This document shows, piece by piece, positions 1-8,161 of a stretch of DNA of 64,000 bases (its first letter is position 1; each line of letters opens with the position of its first letter). The stretch is taken from assembly GCF_036014215.1 (NCBI RefSeq), contig NZ_CP107921.1:6755501-6819500 (forward strand), given 5' to 3'. The translations under genes were made by a program, and so were the position numbers. This DNA comes from Streptomyces sp. NBC_00440. GTDB taxonomy: Bacteria > Actinomycetota > Actinomycetes > Streptomycetales > Streptomycetaceae. Under the pieces are notes generated by a model, which did no database searches, was not told where the DNA came from, and saw only the letters and a list, made by a program, of their open reading frames with translations.

Positions 1-112
1 CGGCCGCGCGGTAGTTGGGGTTCTCCGCGTCCAGCTCCTGGGAGAACCACATCCCCGTCTGTGCGGCGGTCAGCGGCAAGCGACCGTTCCGGTTGCCGGA
101 CTTCCTGTTCAT
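1..112 (-). CDS. non-ribosomal peptide synthetase, N-terminal fragment (runs off the left edge)
   Basis: Only the first 37 codons lie in the window. Translating from the ATG at 112 gives a short basic leader followed by LPLTAAQTGMWFSQEL, which matches the first core motif (C1) of an NRPS condensation domain; DAENPNY follows, as is usual there. The start is supported by an AGGAGA ribosome binding site about 9 bases upstream. A condensation domain at the extreme N terminus indicates either an initiation C domain or a downstream NRPS subunit that condenses with an upstream partner. The rest of the gene, and so the product, is outside the window. The gene is divergent from the L,D-transpeptidase. 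What is seen is only the motif; the NRPS call is inferred from it. Confidence 0.8.
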   Translation of the reverse strand, partial: MNRKSGNRNGRLPLTAAQTGMWFSQELDAENPNYRAA

Positions 113-360
113 GCGTGCCGTCTCCTGACGCAGGTGCTTGGTCTAAGGGCCATCAGGGCCAACGAGCGTCACCGGACAGGTGTATTGGTCCGGGGCGAAA
201 CTCTTTGGACCGGCGTTCCCGGACGGGCCGCGCTCCGAGTGGCCTGTTCCGTACCAAGACTTGGCCTGCGCTTTACGAGATTCTCTGCAACCGCTGCGCA
301 CGGACTATTGTCTCTACGGGTGTTGTATCCGGCGGGAAGTAGTGTGAGCGGAGCATGAGC

Positions 361-1344
361 ATGGGGCGGGTCAAGGGCAGCATAGGGATCGCACTGCTGG
401 TCAGCGCGGTACTGGCCGGCACGAGTGCCTGTGGGGGAAATGCCTCGGCGTCCGCCTCGGGCGACTCGGCCAACGGGGGGTCGCCCAAGGCGTCGGCCGC
501 CGCACATCCGTCACCGACGCACCCCGCGGGTCCGCCGATGCTGCTGGAAACGATAGCCCCGAAGACCGGTACGACCGTGGGGGTCGCGATGCCGATCTCG
601 GTGGTCTTCACCAACCCGGTCGCCACCTCGGCCCGCGACAAGGTCGAGAAGCACCTCAAGGTCTCCACGTCCGCGCCGGTCACCGGCGCCTGGCACTGGT
701 TCAGCAGCACCCGCGCCGACTGGCGGCCCGAGAAGTACTGGCAGCCCGGCACCAAGGTGACGCTGAACGCGGACCTGAAGGACGTGAGCAACGGCAACGG
801 CCGTTACGGGACGCACAACTACCAGCACAAGTTCACCATCGGTGATGACGTCGAGGCCACCGCGTCGGTGCCCGGCCACTCGATGAAGGTGACGCGCAAC
901 GGCAAGCCGGTCCGCACCCTTCCGATCGACGCGGGCAGCCCCAGCTTCCCCTCCTGGGACGGCACGATGGCCGTGATGGACAAGGCGAAGGAGGTCCACA
1001 TGACCTCGTGCAGCGTCGGCATCAGCTGCACCAAGGGCAGCCCCGACTTCTACGACCTGACCCTGCCGTGGGACGTGCACCTCACCAACTCCGGTACCTA
1101 CATCCACTACTCGACCGGCGACCCCTACCCGGGCCACAGCTACGGCTCGCACGGCTGTGTGCACCTCTCGATGGCGGACGCCAAGTGGTTCTACGACTTC
1201 GTCAAGCAGGGCGACCCGATCACCATCACCGGCTCCCCGCGCGGCAAGGCGGCCGGTGACAACGGTTACGCCGACTTCAACCTCTCCTGGCAGGAGTGGC
1301 TGAAGGACAGCGCCACCGGTCAGCAGACGACGACCACCGGCTGA
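361..1344 (+). CDS. L,D-transpeptidase lipoprotein (Ig-like plus YkuD domain)
   Basis: This 327-residue exported enzyme should form 3-3 cross-links in peptidoglycan. A lipoprotein signal with lipobox TSAC lies at the N terminus, followed by an Ala/Ser/Gly-rich linker. An Ig-like domain comes next (MLLETIAPKTGTTVGVAMPI onward), then the YkuD catalytic domain with the motif HSYGSHGCVHLS, in which Cys is the nucleophile and His and Gly/Ser shape the site. The same architecture is known in actinobacterial Ldt proteins. An in-frame ATG at 355 has GGAG only one base away, whereas the ATG at 361 has it seven bases away, so 361 is preferred. A strong hairpin follows the gene. Confidence 0.93.
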   Translation: MGRVKGSIGIALLVSAVLAGTSACGGNASASASGDSANGGSPKASAAAHPSPTHPAGPPMLLETIAPKTGTTVGVAMPISVVFTNPVATSARDKVEKHLKVSTSAPVTGAWHWFSSTRADWRPEKYWQPGTKVTLNADLKDVSNGNGRYGTHNYQHKFTIGDDVEATASVPGHSMKVTRNGKPVRTLPIDAGSPSFPSWDGTMAVMDKAKEVHMTSCSVGISCTKGSPDFYDLTLPWDVHLTNSGTYIHYSTGDPYPGHSYGSHGCVHLSMADAKWFYDFVKQGDPITITGSPRGKAAGDNGYADFNLSWQEWLKDSATGQQTTTTG

Positions 1345-1394
1345 CCCACCGCACCGCACCGGCCCGACGCACGCGCCAGGCCGACCCGCGTTTC

Positions 1395-1422
1395 CCGGCC
1401 CGCAGTTCTCGCTGCGGGCCGG
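1395..1422 (+). terminator. rho-independent-type terminator after the L,D-transpeptidase
   Basis: A perfect 11-bp inverted repeat (CCGGCCCGCAG / CTGCGGGCCGG) with a 6-base loop lies 50 bases after the stop codon. There is no U tract, which is normal for streptomycetes. Confidence 0.8.
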
Positions 1423-1499
1423 TTCGCGTGTCAGGGTGAGCTGCTGAGCGGCCCCGGGACGGGACCGGTGCCGGGTGTGAGCGGAGGAGCGGCGCGCTG

Positions 1500-2714
1500 A
1501 TGAACGAAGAGACGGCGGCGTCCGGGGCAGGACGCGGCGGGCTCCCGCTGCCAGGGGTGCGGATGCGGGCCCGGGATCCCGGCGAGCCGCACCGTGCCTC
1601 CACCCCGCTGGAGCTCTTCTTCGACCTGTGCTTCGTCGTCGCGGTGTCGCAGGCGGGCAGCCATCTGGTGCACGCGCTGGCCGATGGCCACCCGGCGCAC
1701 GGGATCACCGGCTATCTGGTCGTGTTCTTCGCGATCTGGTGGGCCTGGGTCAACTTCTCCTGGTTCGCGTCCGCGTACGACACCGACGACGCGCTCTACC
1801 GGGTCGCCACCCTGGTCCAGATCGCCGGGGTGCTCGTCCTCGCCGCCGGGGTCCCGCGCGCCTTCGACCACGCCGACTACGGGGTCGCGATCGTCGGCTA
1901 TCTGATCATGCGCGTCGTGCTGACGCTCCAGTGGCTCCGGGCGGCGCGCGGCGAGACGGGCGCCGCCAGGACCACGGCCCTGCGGTACGCGGCCGGGCTC
2001 GTGGTCGTACAGCTCGGCTGGGTCGTTCTGCTGCTACTGCCCGACGCCGCGTGGGAGTGGGGCTTCGTGCCCATGGCCGTCGCCGATCTGTCGGTGCCCG
2101 CGTTCGCCGAGCACCGTCAACGGACCCAGTGGCATCCGCACCACATCGCCGAGCGCTACGGCCTCTTCACCATCATCATGCTCGGCGAGACCGTCGCGGC
2201 CGCGACGGTCGCTGTGCAGTCGGCGGTGGACGAGTCGGCCGCACTCGGCGAACTGCTGCCGATCGCGGCGGGCGGTCTCGTCATCGTCTTCGCCGCCTAC
2301 TGGATCTACTTCGCGGTGCCCATCCACGAGCACCTGGCCTCCAACCGGCAGGCGTTCCTCTGGGGTTACGGCCACTATCTGGTCTTCGCGTCGGCCGCCG
2401 CGATCGGCGCCGGCATCGAGGTCACCGTCGAGCAGGTGACGGGCCACGCGCACATCCCGGCGGTCGCGGCAGCGGCGGCGGCCACCGTGCCCACCGCGCT
2501 GTTCCTGCTCACGGTGTCGCTGCTGCACACGCGCCACTTCAAACGGGGTGCGGCCCAGCGAGCGGTGCTGCCGGTCAGCGTGCCACTGGTGCTCGCGACG
2601 ACCTTCGCCGGCCACTGGGCGGTGCCACTGGCCGGCCTCGTCGCCGCCGCCACCGTCGCGGTGGGCGTCGCGCTGGCCCACCGGGATCCGGGTACGGCGG
2701 TCCTGCCCGCCTGA
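1500..2714 (+). CDS. LtrA-family (low temperature requirement A) membrane protein
   Basis: This 404-residue integral membrane protein has the LtrA family signature near the N terminus (TPLELFFDLCFVVAVSQAG), followed by about ten to twelve hydrophobic segments and the second conserved block HHIAERYGLFTIIMLGETV. The family is named after a Listeria gene needed for growth at low temperature; its biochemical role is unknown. A GGAGGAG ribosome binding site stands about 11 bases before the ATG at 1500. The gene is flanked on both sides by strong hairpins, so it is probably transcribed alone. Confidence 0.92.
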   Translation: MNEETAASGAGRGGLPLPGVRMRARDPGEPHRASTPLELFFDLCFVVAVSQAGSHLVHALADGHPAHGITGYLVVFFAIWWAWVNFSWFASAYDTDDALYRVATLVQIAGVLVLAAGVPRAFDHADYGVAIVGYLIMRVVLTLQWLRAARGETGAARTTALRYAAGLVVVQLGWVVLLLLPDAAWEWGFVPMAVADLSVPAFAEHRQRTQWHPHHIAERYGLFTIIMLGETVAAATVAVQSAVDESAALGELLPIAAGGLVIVFAAYWIYFAVPIHEHLASNRQAFLWGYGHYLVFASAAAIGAGIEVTVEQVTGHAHIPAVAAAAAATVPTALFLLTVSLLHTRHFKRGAAQRAVLPVSVPLVLATTFAGHWAVPLAGLVAAATVAVGVALAHRDPGTAVLPA

Positions 2715-2721
2715 CCGCCGG

Positions 2722-2744
2722 CGCCGGCCCCTCGCGGGCCGGCG
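2722..2744 (+). terminator. terminator after the LtrA-family gene
   Basis: Perfect 9-bp stem CGCCGGCCC / GGGCCGGCG with a 5-base loop, starting 7 bases after the stop codon. Confidence 0.75.
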
Positions 2745-3214
2745 GCGTCAGCGGCGGGATTCCGCGGCACACCCTTGCCCGGCGCAGAGTCCTGGACGGC
2801 CTCGCGCGGCGTGAGTCACGAGAACAGTCCGGAGCCCTGGGCGTCAAGAGTGATGCGCCCTCTTGTTCCTGAAGCATTCCCGCCTCAAGGCGCATACGTA
2901 GCGGGCTAGTTCGGAGCCATTCTGCGAGCCGACACGGGGTGGACGGCGGGTAGGACGTGGCCGCCGGGCGGGGATCGATCGGCGCGGCGAAGAGTGAATC
3001 GCCCCTGGGTGTCGCGGAGTTGGCGGCGAGTGAAGTGAACCGTCCATGTCTCCACCGGGGTTCATCCGAGCTCCGGTGGAGACCGGAAACATGTCGCTCG
3101 GCGTTGACAGGATGTCTCCGACCCCTCACCATCGGCACGACTGCGCGTCTGTGTTCGTTCGTGTTGCAGATTGCGCGTTTGACGGTCGGTCCTCCCTACT
3201 CTCCCGGAGTCGAC
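2745..3214 (+). promoter_or_regulatory. 470-bp intergenic region upstream of the GH59 gene
   Basis: No gene is recognised here. The octamer GTCAAGAG occurs at 2843-2850; the same octamer occurs in the control regions of the ABC transporter (10717 and, inverted, 10773-10780) and of the GntR regulator (19130). A GGAAACAT half-element at 3085-3092 resembles one end of the operator-like motif at 17355 and 19171, and TTGACA stands at about 3106-3111. These are suggestive matches only. An open frame continues upstream of the GH59 start to 2957 but does not look like protein. Confidence 0.35.
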
Positions 3215-5620
3215 ATGACACCCCTGCTCAGACGCAGACCAACTCTCCTTGCTCTTCTGCTCCTTGTGATCGGTGGCCTCGTGTACGGGCCCACGCCCCA
3301 CGCCCGGGCGGCCGCCCCGAGTACCTCCATCACGGTCGACGGCACGAAACCCGGCCGCACCTTCGACGGGGTCGGGGCGATCAGCGGTGGCGGCGGCAAC
3401 TCCCGGTTGCTCATCGACTATCCGGAGCCGCAGCGCAGCCAGCTGCTCGACTACCTGTTCAAGCCCGGATACGGCGCCTCCTTGCAGGTCCTGAAGCTGG
3501 AGGTCGGCGGCGACACCAACTCCACCGACGGCGCCGAGCCCAGCCACGAACACACCCGCGGCCAGGTGGACTGCGGCCAGGGCTACGAGTGGTGGCTCGC
3601 CGAGCAGGCGATGAAGCGCAACCCCGACATCAAGCTGGCCGGCCTCGCCTGGGGCGCCCCGGGGTGGGTCGGCGACGGCGACTTCTGGTCCCAGGACATG
3701 ATCGACTACTACCTGTCCTGGTTCGGCTGCGCGAAGAAGCACCACCTGGACATCGACTCCATCGGCGGCTGGAACGAGCACGGCTTCAGCGCCGACTGGT
3801 ACAAGAAGCTCAAGTCCACGCTCCTGGCGAAGGGGTACCACACCAAGGTCGTCGCCGCCGACTACGGCGACTGGGGCGTGGCAGACGCCCTCAAGAACGA
3901 CCCCGAGTTCAAGGACGCGGTCGACGTCGTCGGCGTGCACTATCCGTGCGGCTACCAGACGGCCTTCACCTCGTGCCCCAGCACCGACACCGCGCAGGGT
4001 CTCGGCAAGCAGTTGTGGGCGAGCGAGAACGGATCCCTGGAAACCGACACCGGCGCTCCCGCGGTGGCCCGCGCCATCAACCGCGACTACATCGACGGCC
4101 GGATGACCGCGTACTTCAACTGGCCGGCCATCTCCGCGCTCTACCCGAATCTGTTCTTCTCGACCGACGGCATGTCGGTCGCCGCGCAGCCCTGGTCGGG
4201 CCACTACAGCACCGGCACGACGACCTGGATCACCGCGCACACCGCGCAGTTCACCAAGCCGGGCTGGCACTACATCGACTCGGCGAGCGGCTATCTCGGT
4301 GGCGACCGGGCGAACGGCAGCTACGTCTCACTGAAGTCGGCGAACGACCGTGACTACTCCACGGTCGTCGAGACCGTGGACGCCAAGGAGGACCAGACCG
4401 TGAACGTCGCCGTCGGCGGCGGTCTGTCCACCGGCACTGTGCACGTGTGGTCCACCGACGTGGCGTCGGACAGCAGCGCGGACGACTTCGTGCGCGGCCA
4501 GGACATCACACCGGCGCAGGACGGCACGTACAGCCTGACCCTGAAGCCGGGGCACGTCTACTCGCTGACCACCACCACGGGCCAGGGCAAGGGCACGGCC
4601 AAGGCCCCGGCGGGCGCCGCGATGAAGCTGCCCTACACCGACACCTTCGACAAGCCCGGCGCATCCACGGACGCCACGTACTTCTCCGACATGAACGGCG
4701 CCTTCGAGAAGGTGGCCTGCGGCGGCGGGCGCTCCGGGAAGTGTCTGCGGCAGATGGCCCCGACCACCCCCATCCGCTGGACCGACGAGCCGTACCACGC
4801 CCCGTACTCGTTCATGGGCGACGCCTCGTGGTCCAACTACACGGTCTCCGCCGACGTCATGCTGGAGCAGTCCGGCAGCGTCGAGCTCCTCGGCCGGCTC
4901 GGTATGCAGGGACGTAACAACAACGGCCTGGACGCCTACCACCTGAGGCTCGGCGACGACGGATCCTGGTCGATCGACAAGAGCGACCGGACATGGAACT
5001 ACGTGACCCTGGCCAAGGGCAAGACCCACGTCGTGGGCCTGAACACGTGGCACAAGCTGGCGTTCACGATGCAGGGCCCGACGCTGACGGCGTACCTCGA
5101 CGGCAGGAAGCTCGGCGGCGTGGAGGACTCCACCTTCACCCGCGGCCAGGCGGGCCTCGGGGTGACCGGCTACCGGACGGACCAGTTCGACGACTTCAAG
5201 CTCACCCCGGGTGCGGCCCCGAAGGCCGGCACCGGTCAGGTCGCCTCAGGCCTGAGCGGCAAGTGCCTCGACGACGCCGGCGGCGCCACGACGGACGGGA
5301 ACCGCATCCAGCTCTGGGACTGCGACGGGTCCGGCGCGCAGAAGTGGTTCTCGTACGGGAGCGCGCTGCGGCTCGGCGGCCGGGCGGGGAAGTGCGTCGA
5401 GGCCGACGCCAGCAGCACCCGGAATGGCAGCCCGGTCCAGCTCGCGACGTGCGACCGGGGCGAGAACCAGCGCTGGGTGTCCCGCTCCGACGGAACCCTC
5501 TGGAACGCGGGCTCCGGACGTTGCCTCGACGTCCCGGGAGGTGCCGCGGGCAACGGCGCGGTGCAGTTGGCGCTGTGGGACTGCAACGCCAAGGACAACC
5601 AACGGTGGACGCTTCCCTGA
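3215..5620 (+). CDS. secreted GH59 galactocerebrosidase-like beta-galactosidase with ricin-B lectin domain
   Basis: An 801-residue secreted enzyme. A signal peptide (MTPLLRRRPTLLALLLLVIG) is followed by a catalytic region that aligns by eye with human galactocerebrosidase (GALC) over almost its whole length: FDGVGAISGGGGNSRLL, LDYLFKPGYGASL, EVGGD and EPSH. The acid/base is Glu188 in GGWNEHG and the nucleophile Glu271 in WASENGS. As in GALC, beta-sandwich and lectin-like domains follow (about residues 400-660). The C terminus is an added ricin-B (R-type) lectin with three QxW repeats (GAQKWF, NQRWV, NQRWT). The ATG at 3215 has GGAG 5 bases upstream. It probably heads a transcript with the Tat protein 50 bases downstream. 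The natural substrate (galactolipid or plant/animal galactoside) is unknown. Confidence 0.92.
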   Translation: MTPLLRRRPTLLALLLLVIGGLVYGPTPHARAAAPSTSITVDGTKPGRTFDGVGAISGGGGNSRLLIDYPEPQRSQLLDYLFKPGYGASLQVLKLEVGGDTNSTDGAEPSHEHTRGQVDCGQGYEWWLAEQAMKRNPDIKLAGLAWGAPGWVGDGDFWSQDMIDYYLSWFGCAKKHHLDIDSIGGWNEHGFSADWYKKLKSTLLAKGYHTKVVAADYGDWGVADALKNDPEFKDAVDVVGVHYPCGYQTAFTSCPSTDTAQGLGKQLWASENGSLETDTGAPAVARAINRDYIDGRMTAYFNWPAISALYPNLFFSTDGMSVAAQPWSGHYSTGTTTWITAHTAQFTKPGWHYIDSASGYLGGDRANGSYVSLKSANDRDYSTVVETVDAKEDQTVNVAVGGGLSTGTVHVWSTDVASDSSADDFVRGQDITPAQDGTYSLTLKPGHVYSLTTTTGQGKGTAKAPAGAAMKLPYTDTFDKPGASTDATYFSDMNGAFEKVACGGGRSGKCLRQMAPTTPIRWTDEPYHAPYSFMGDASWSNYTVSADVMLEQSGSVELLGRLGMQGRNNNGLDAYHLRLGDDGSWSIDKSDRTWNYVTLAKGKTHVVGLNTWHKLAFTMQGPTLTAYLDGRKLGGVEDSTFTRGQAGLGVTGYRTDQFDDFKLTPGAAPKAGTGQVASGLSGKCLDDAGGATTDGNRIQLWDCDGSGAQKWFSYGSALRLGGRAGKCVEADASSTRNGSPVQLATCDRGENQRWVSRSDGTLWNAGSGRCLDVPGGAAGNGAVQLALWDCNAKDNQRWTLP

Positions 5621-5670
5621 GCCGTGACCATCACCCGCACGGGCACTGATCACAACAACCAGGAGGAATC

Positions 5671-8067
5671 ATGGACAGGCGGAGGTTCCTGATCGCGGGC
5701 GGGGTGGGTTCGCTCGCGACGGTCGCTCTTCCGAGTTCGGCAGAACCTGCATTCGCGGCACAGGAATCCGGGATATCCGGGGTATCCGGCGCGTCCGGAG
5801 CGCTGCGTATCACGGCGGGCTTCCTCGGCGTGGGTCTCGACGGGACGGGCCGGGTGACCGGCCTCGTGGACCTGCGCAACGGCACCGACTACCTGGCGGC
5901 CGACAGAACGGGCCCGCTGGTGTCCGTCGTGCTGGCGGACGGACAGCAGGAGGTCCCCACCCGGGTGCGGGTGTCGCGACGTGATCCGCGGGTGCTGGTG
6001 TTCAGCAGCGCCAGGGTGACCGTCGAGGTCCGGGTCACCGCGCACGCGACGTACTCCACGCTGGAAGTCGTCGATCTCAGCGCAGCCCCGGGTGTCGAGG
6101 TGCAGACACTGCTGTGGGGGCCGCTGGCGTCGCGCGTCAACGAGACGGTCGGCGAGGGCGTCGGCGTCGTCGGCGACAGCCGCTTCGTGTTGGGCATCCA
6201 CCCGCTCAACGACAAGACCGTCGGGGCCTGGCCCAAGGAGTTCGCCGCGTTCGGGTTCGGCGCGGACGTCGAGGCGAAACCGTACGGGCAGAGCGGGACA
6301 CAGAACGACTGGAGCGCCGGTGCGAAGACGTCGTGGGGCGGCATCCTGCGCGCCTACACCTACGACTACACGAAAGCGAGGATCAGGGACGGGCAGATCC
6401 CGACCGGCCCGCTCGCCGGATCCGAGGCCGAGATCGTCGGCTCCGGGCTCGCGGTGTACGGCAGTGCACCGGATCTCGTGCTCACCGTGCTCAGCCAGGT
6501 CGCGCAGGCCGAGAAGCTGGCGTATCCGACCATCGACGGGCAGTGGCAGAAGGTGGCCGAGGCGACCCGGCAGCCGTTCTTGACGCTGCACGACCTGAGC
6601 ACCACGAACCTGGCCGCGGCCGTCGCCTTCGCCGAGCAGGCGGGGATCAGGAACGTCTACTCCGTCGAGAGCGCCGCCGGACCCTGGAAGTCGACGGGCC
6701 ACTACGAGTTCAACGGCAACTTCGGCGGCTCGGACGCCACCGCGACCCGGATGGCGAGGACCGCCGCCGCGAGCGGGATACGGGTCGGTGTGCATACCCT
6801 GTCCAACTTCATCGCCGCCAACGACCCCTATGTCGTACCGGCGCCGGCCGACGAGCGGCTCACGACCGGCAAGACCGTCAAGCTGACCCGCCCGCTCGCC
6901 GCGGCCGACACGACGCTGTACGCCGACGGCGACTCGGGCGGCGGCGGGTACGTCCTGGGCCGCAGGCTGCGGCTCGGCGACGAGTTCGTGACGTTCTCCG
7001 GTGTGACCCGGGCCGGCGACGGCGAATGGCAGTTCACCGACGTCAAGCGCGCGCAGTGGGGTTCCGCCGCGGCGTCCTGCCCCAAGGGGGCCGACGCCGT
7101 CCGGACATCGGAGAACCAGTACGGCGGCGCACGGGGCGACCTGCCGATCATCGACGAGATCGCCAGCCGCCTGGCCACGGTCTGCAACACCACCGGCATC
7201 AGGAACATCTCGTTCGACGGCCTTGAGGAGGTGGCCTGGAACGGTTGGAGCGGGCAGGGCTTCGCACACATGATCAACGGCTTCCACCGCCGGCTGAAGT
7301 CGCAGGACAACTTCATCGCAGAGGCCTCCAACCCGTCGACCAACTCCTGGCAGGCTCAGTCCCGGGTCAGCTGGGGTGGCATCGGATGGTCCGACTCGAA
7401 CTACGACCAGATGTCCAGGAACGTCGGCTTCTACCGGGCCAACTACCTCCCGTTGATGGGTGGTTCACTCCCGATCGGCAGCGACACGAAGACGCTCGAC
7501 GTCGAGACGAACCTGGCGCGGGGCGCGTCCCTCGGCGTGAACTTCGGCTGGTTCGAGACCAGCATGAGCAGCCTGTCCCAGGGTGGCAACACCCAGGCGG
7601 TCCTCGCCGCCGTCAAGACGTGGAACGCCGCGATCGCGGCCGGTGCCTTCACCTCCGCCCAGCGGCAGCTCATGGCGGACCAGGGCACGTACTGGCACCT
7701 GAGCGAGGAGGCCGAGGGTAAGCGCTGGTCGCTCCAGGAGACGGACGCGGACGGCAACCCGGTCGGTTCGGCGCAGACCGTACGGGCGCCGCGGCCCGGC
7801 TTCGTCACGGCCGCCCCGCCCGAGGCCAAGGCCGGTGAGCTGTACGCGTTCAAGGTCACCTCCAGCACACCGCAGACGGTCGGCTACGAGATCACGTCCG
7901 GCGCCCTGCCGAATGGGCTGACCCTGAACAAGGACACCGGCGGGATCACCGGAGTCCCCACGGGGCCCGGCGCCAGGACGTTCACCATCACAGCCCGTGG
8001 CGGTGCCGGTGTACCCGACGCGTCAGTGACGTATCGGATGAACGTCTCGGAAAATAAGGTGAGTTGA
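5671..8067 (+). CDS. Tat-exported putative glycan-active protein, copy 1 (unrecognised family, C-terminal Ig-like domain)
   Basis: A 798-residue exported protein of a family I cannot name. MDRRRFLIAGGVG is a twin-arginine signal. The mature N terminus (ITAGFLGVGLDGTGRVTGLV, then LRNGTDYLA) looks like the beta-sandwich that opens many polysaccharide lyases and alpha-galactosidase-type glycosidases. The middle (about residues 300-650) contains FNGNFGGSD, VGVHTLSNF, PIIDEIASRLA and SFDGLEEVAWNGW, which read like strands of a TIM barrel with acidic residues. The last 90 residues form a putative Ig domain (GELYAFKV..., LPNGLTLNKDTGGITGVPT). An AGGAGG ribosome binding site precedes the ATG. It lies 50 bases behind the GH59 gene and is a paralogue of the gene at 8162-10543. 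Enzymatic function is inferred from shape and neighbours. Confidence 0.7.
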   Translation: MDRRRFLIAGGVGSLATVALPSSAEPAFAAQESGISGVSGASGALRITAGFLGVGLDGTGRVTGLVDLRNGTDYLAADRTGPLVSVVLADGQQEVPTRVRVSRRDPRVLVFSSARVTVEVRVTAHATYSTLEVVDLSAAPGVEVQTLLWGPLASRVNETVGEGVGVVGDSRFVLGIHPLNDKTVGAWPKEFAAFGFGADVEAKPYGQSGTQNDWSAGAKTSWGGILRAYTYDYTKARIRDGQIPTGPLAGSEAEIVGSGLAVYGSAPDLVLTVLSQVAQAEKLAYPTIDGQWQKVAEATRQPFLTLHDLSTTNLAAAVAFAEQAGIRNVYSVESAAGPWKSTGHYEFNGNFGGSDATATRMARTAAASGIRVGVHTLSNFIAANDPYVVPAPADERLTTGKTVKLTRPLAAADTTLYADGDSGGGGYVLGRRLRLGDEFVTFSGVTRAGDGEWQFTDVKRAQWGSAAASCPKGADAVRTSENQYGGARGDLPIIDEIASRLATVCNTTGIRNISFDGLEEVAWNGWSGQGFAHMINGFHRRLKSQDNFIAEASNPSTNSWQAQSRVSWGGIGWSDSNYDQMSRNVGFYRANYLPLMGGSLPIGSDTKTLDVETNLARGASLGVNFGWFETSMSSLSQGGNTQAVLAAVKTWNAAIAAGAFTSAQRQLMADQGTYWHLSEEAEGKRWSLQETDADGNPVGSAQTVRAPRPGFVTAAPPEAKAGELYAFKVTSSTPQTVGYEITSGALPNGLTLNKDTGGITGVPTGPGARTFTITARGGAGVPDASVTYRMNVSENKVS

Positions 8068-8085
8068 TCACTCGTCAGACATGGC

Positions 8086-8124
8086 AGGAAGGCCGCTCTC
8101 CCGATACGGGGGAGCGGCCTTCCT
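8086..8124. terminator. bidirectional terminator between convergent paralogues
   Basis: A 17-bp stem (AGGAAGGCCGCTCTCCC against GGGGGAGCGGCCTTCCT, one G-T/A-G mismatch) with the 5-base loop GATAC sits midway between two converging stop codons. Confidence 0.9.
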
Positions 8125-8161
8125 GGTGTCACGGGTTGTCATGGGTTGTCACGGGCCGTGC

